Positions 62,278 through 64,000 of a stretch of 64,000 bases of DNA are shown here, piece by piece (position 1 is the first letter of the stretch; every line of letters begins with the position of its first letter). The translations under genes were made by a program, and so were the position numbers. The stretch comes from Caproiciproducens faecalis. GTDB taxonomy: Bacteria; Bacillota; Clostridia; Oscillospirales; Acutalibacteraceae. Where the stretch lies: positions 124,001-188,000 of the forward strand of contig NZ_JAGFNZ010000001.1 in NCBI RefSeq assembly GCF_019448085.1, written 5' to 3'. A model generated the notes under the pieces. That model saw only the letters and a list, made by a program, of their open reading frames with translations. It had not been told where the DNA came from and did not search any database.

Positions 62278-62499
62278 CTATTTTAATATTTTTTTCGGCC
62301 AGTAGCACACACCTACGTCCAGTGAGCGGGGCTTGTCCAGATGAAAGTCGGAACATCGGCAGTACCAGCATTGCTGTATTCCATCCGGAGTATTGGATCT
62401 CGGCTCAAAAGCCGGACAGACTTGCCGTGGCCACACATTGCCCTCTGCATTAGGGGCAGAGAGGGGCGCGTCTTCCTGTCTGTGCCGTCGGTTATCCAT
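62278..62499 (-). CDS. Small cysteine-rich protein of unknown function
   Basis: This 73-residue protein starts at the ATG at 62499, with AAGGAG nine bases upstream, which argues that it is real. It has five cysteines: one in RQVCPAF, three in QCWYCRC and one in GVCYWPKK, within a motif CWYCRCSDFHLDKPRSLD that looks conserved. The spacing suggests metal binding. I cannot name a family. It lies between the surface protein gene and the histidine kinase gene, on the same strand. Confidence 0.62.
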   Translation of the reverse strand: MDNRRHRQEDAPLSAPNAEGNVWPRQVCPAFEPRSNTPDGIQQCWYCRCSDFHLDKPRSLDVGVCYWPKKILK

Positions 62500-62621
62500 C
62501 GTATCACGCTCCTTCAGACAGAAATATAGGGATAATATAAATGATTCATTATTGTCGGCCGGATGGTCGGCGTGGAGCAATCCGTGTATTGGATTTTACC
62601 AGAAAATACCATATAAAAATA

Positions 62622-62658
62622 AAAAAATGAGCCTTTGCACTTAAAAGACTCATTTTTA
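62622..62658 (-). terminator. Terminator after histidine kinase
   Basis: AAAAATGAG pairs with CTCATTTTT. On the minus strand the tail is a long T-rich run, placing it just after the kinase gene. Confidence 0.65.
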
Positions 62659-62716
62659 CACTTAAAAACTTATATTCACTTAAAATTTGCTTTTGATTCA
62701 ACGGATTTATCTGTTC

Positions 62717-64000
62717 TCACGCCAGCAGACGAACCCGAAAAATACCCTTTTCAATGGAATAGATTAGCTCGCCGTCATATTTCTTTGCAAAGGTGATGAC
62801 GCTTTTGCTGCCTAAGCCGTGACCCTCTTCATGGGTGACGGGACAGCCGTTTTCGTCAAGGGCAGTATCCTCTGTACATGGATTGTCCATTTCTAAAAGC
62901 AGCCTTCCCACATAGCGGCAAATAAAATTGATATATAACGGTTTGCTGCCCGATTGTTTTAAGCACGCCACAATGGCATTTTCCAAAAGATTTGACGCCA
63001 CCATGGAAAGCTCCAGCGAATCCACCGGAAGGTCGTTTGGAACATCCAGCTCAATCACTGTGGGAATGCCCGACTGCTCTGCAAGCTCTGCATAATGGCA
63101 GACAGCGGCATTGACAACAGGATTTTCACAATAAACCTTGCCAATCTTGGGTGCCGTCTGATCCTGTTTTTTCAGAAGGGCGACAGCCTCACGGCTTTCC
63201 CCTTTCTCCAAAAGCTCTAAAAGCATATTGTTGAAATGGCGGCGGTCATGGGCGGCAAGGCTGTTCTGCGCCGACACCTCCTCCATCAGTGTAAGCCGTT
63301 CTGCCATATTGCCGGCGGCTAATTGCAGATATTCCCGCTCCGCCTGCATTTTTTGATTCTCTTCTTTCACCTGATACTCTTGCTGAAGATATTTGATGGA
63401 CAGAAAAATAGAGCAGTAGGCCGCAAGTCCGATAAAAATCACTAAAAGCAGCGGAACAGCCTGTTCGGTCAGGGTGACAACAATGTCATCCGAGGAAAGA
63501 ACATAGTAATTAAATGTAATGTAAATGCCCAGCGCCACAGCGAAATACGCCGTCCAATGCTTCACTGCCTGCCGATACAGCGGGCGCACATAGCGCGACA
63601 GGACCAGCAGAAATGCGCCGAACAGGATCACGCGCAGCAGCGAGTTTGCGTAGACGGGAAACGGCAATTTCCTTGAGCCGATAAAGCTGAGGACAATCAC
63701 GGCGTCGCTGATGTTCTGGACGGTGAGGTAGGAAAACAGCCACTGCATAAAAGTGTCTTTAAACAGCGGCCGCACAACGAAACACAGCACCGCAAACAAA
63801 ACAATGTCAAGCTTTGAAAGCAGGGTCAGGTTCCCGCTGAGGTAACAGAAAATCGCCGTGCCCAAGTCGGCGGCGAGAACGCCGAGCATGGTCAGCCGTG
63901 TAATCTTTTTTGAGTACTTCGGCTGCAAAAGCGTCATCATCAGCAGGACATTGGCGGTGGTAGAGACCGCCGCCCGCACCAGGTCGGGAAGAAGCTGGAT
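62717..64000 (-). CDS. AgrC-like sensor histidine kinase (GHKL), truncated at window edge
   Basis: This fragment of about 427 residues continues past the right edge: codons upstream of the GTG at 63979 are open to base 64000, so the true start is outside. About six membrane segments form the sensor. A coiled coil (about 200-240) and the H-box AAHDRRHFNNMLLELLEKG with phospho-accepting His follow, then the N-box ASNLLENAIVACL and G-box EGHGLGSKSV. This is the AgrC/ComD peptide-sensing type. A response regulator and AgrB/AgrD would be expected to the right but are not visible. Confidence 0.9.
   Translation of the reverse strand: MQLLPDLVRAAVSTTANVLLMMTLLQPKYSKKITRLTMLGVLAADLGTAIFCYLSGNLTLLSKLDIVLFAVLCFVVRPLFKDTFMQWLFSYLTVQNISDAVIVLSFIGSRKLPFPVYANSLLRVILFGAFLLVLSRYVRPLYRQAVKHWTAYFAVALGIYITFNYYVLSSDDIVVTLTEQAVPLLLVIFIGLAAYCSIFLSIKYLQQEYQVKEENQKMQAEREYLQLAAGNMAERLTLMEEVSAQNSLAAHDRRHFNNMLLELLEKGESREAVALLKKQDQTAPKIGKVYCENPVVNAAVCHYAELAEQSGIPTVIELDVPNDLPVDSLELSMVASNLLENAIVACLKQSGSKPLYINFICRYVGRLLLEMDNPCTEDTALDENGCPVTHEEGHGLGSKSVITFAKKYDGELIYSIEKGIFRVRLLA

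Overview
The window looks like part of a chromosome from an anaerobic, low-to-moderate GC member of the Clostridia, probably near the Oscillospiraceae/Ruminococcaceae. The case rests on frequent TTG starts with strong Shine-Dalgarno (SD) sites, a split two-subunit transketolase, a two-gene ThrE-type exporter, a DUF5711 protein, EcfA1/EcfA2/EcfT after a methyltransferase, and an AgrC-like kinase. The species cannot be fixed from sequence alone. No rRNA, CRISPR array, prophage, transposase or integrase was seen.

Region 1 (1-10.4 kb) is amino-acid and amine catabolism plus small operons. It holds a truncated APC permease, agmatine deiminase, a second paralogous permease and carbamate kinase (an agmatine-to-putrescine ATP pathway whose carbamoyltransferase probably lies left of the window). 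Aspartate ammonia-lyase, CutC and an Lrp-type regulator follow, then a DUF212 protein, a membrane acyltransferase and a probable spore-surface protein behind a SigK-like promoter.

Region 2 (10.7-30.3 kb) is core chromosome: iron alcohol dehydrogenase, split transketolase, threonine/serine exporter pair, two-domain PPK2, ruvCAB, glmM, a methyltransferase, the ECF transporter module, truA, a DUF5711 protein, CvpA, a phosphatidyltransferase, a ClpE-like ATPase, and tRNAs Gly, Arg, His, Gln and Lys.

Region 3 (30.3-56.5 kb) is a more AT-rich, sugar-centred accessory region. On its left, the tRNA-Lys 3' end and its terminator are repeated in tandem. On its right, at 56.4 kb, a shorter copy of the same repeat appears in the same orientation. 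Inside are: (a) a GntR-linked cluster (GHL6 glycosidase-like protein, 2-hydroxycarboxylate transporter, YhcH/YiaL protein, tartronate semialdehyde reductase, glycerate kinase) with matching TTGTATACAA-type operators at two promoters; (b) a secreted, domain-permuted GH3 beta-glucosidase divergent from a ROK regulator; (c) a ribulokinase-like kinase with a second transketolase pair, almost identical to the pair at 12-13.7 kb but inverted; (d) a divergent RpiR-led operon with an AllA-like protein, an SDR dehydrogenase, an FGGY kinase, a class II aldolase and a ribose-type ABC importer. Together (c) and (d) look like a route for an unidentified pentose, pentitol or related sugar into the pentose phosphate pool.

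Region 4 (56.5-64 kb) holds a small cupin, a 1,724-residue secreted protein with six tandem IPT/TIG domains and two FN3-like domains, a 73-residue cysteine-rich protein with a strong SD, and the C-terminal part of an AgrC-like histidine kinase that runs off the right edge.
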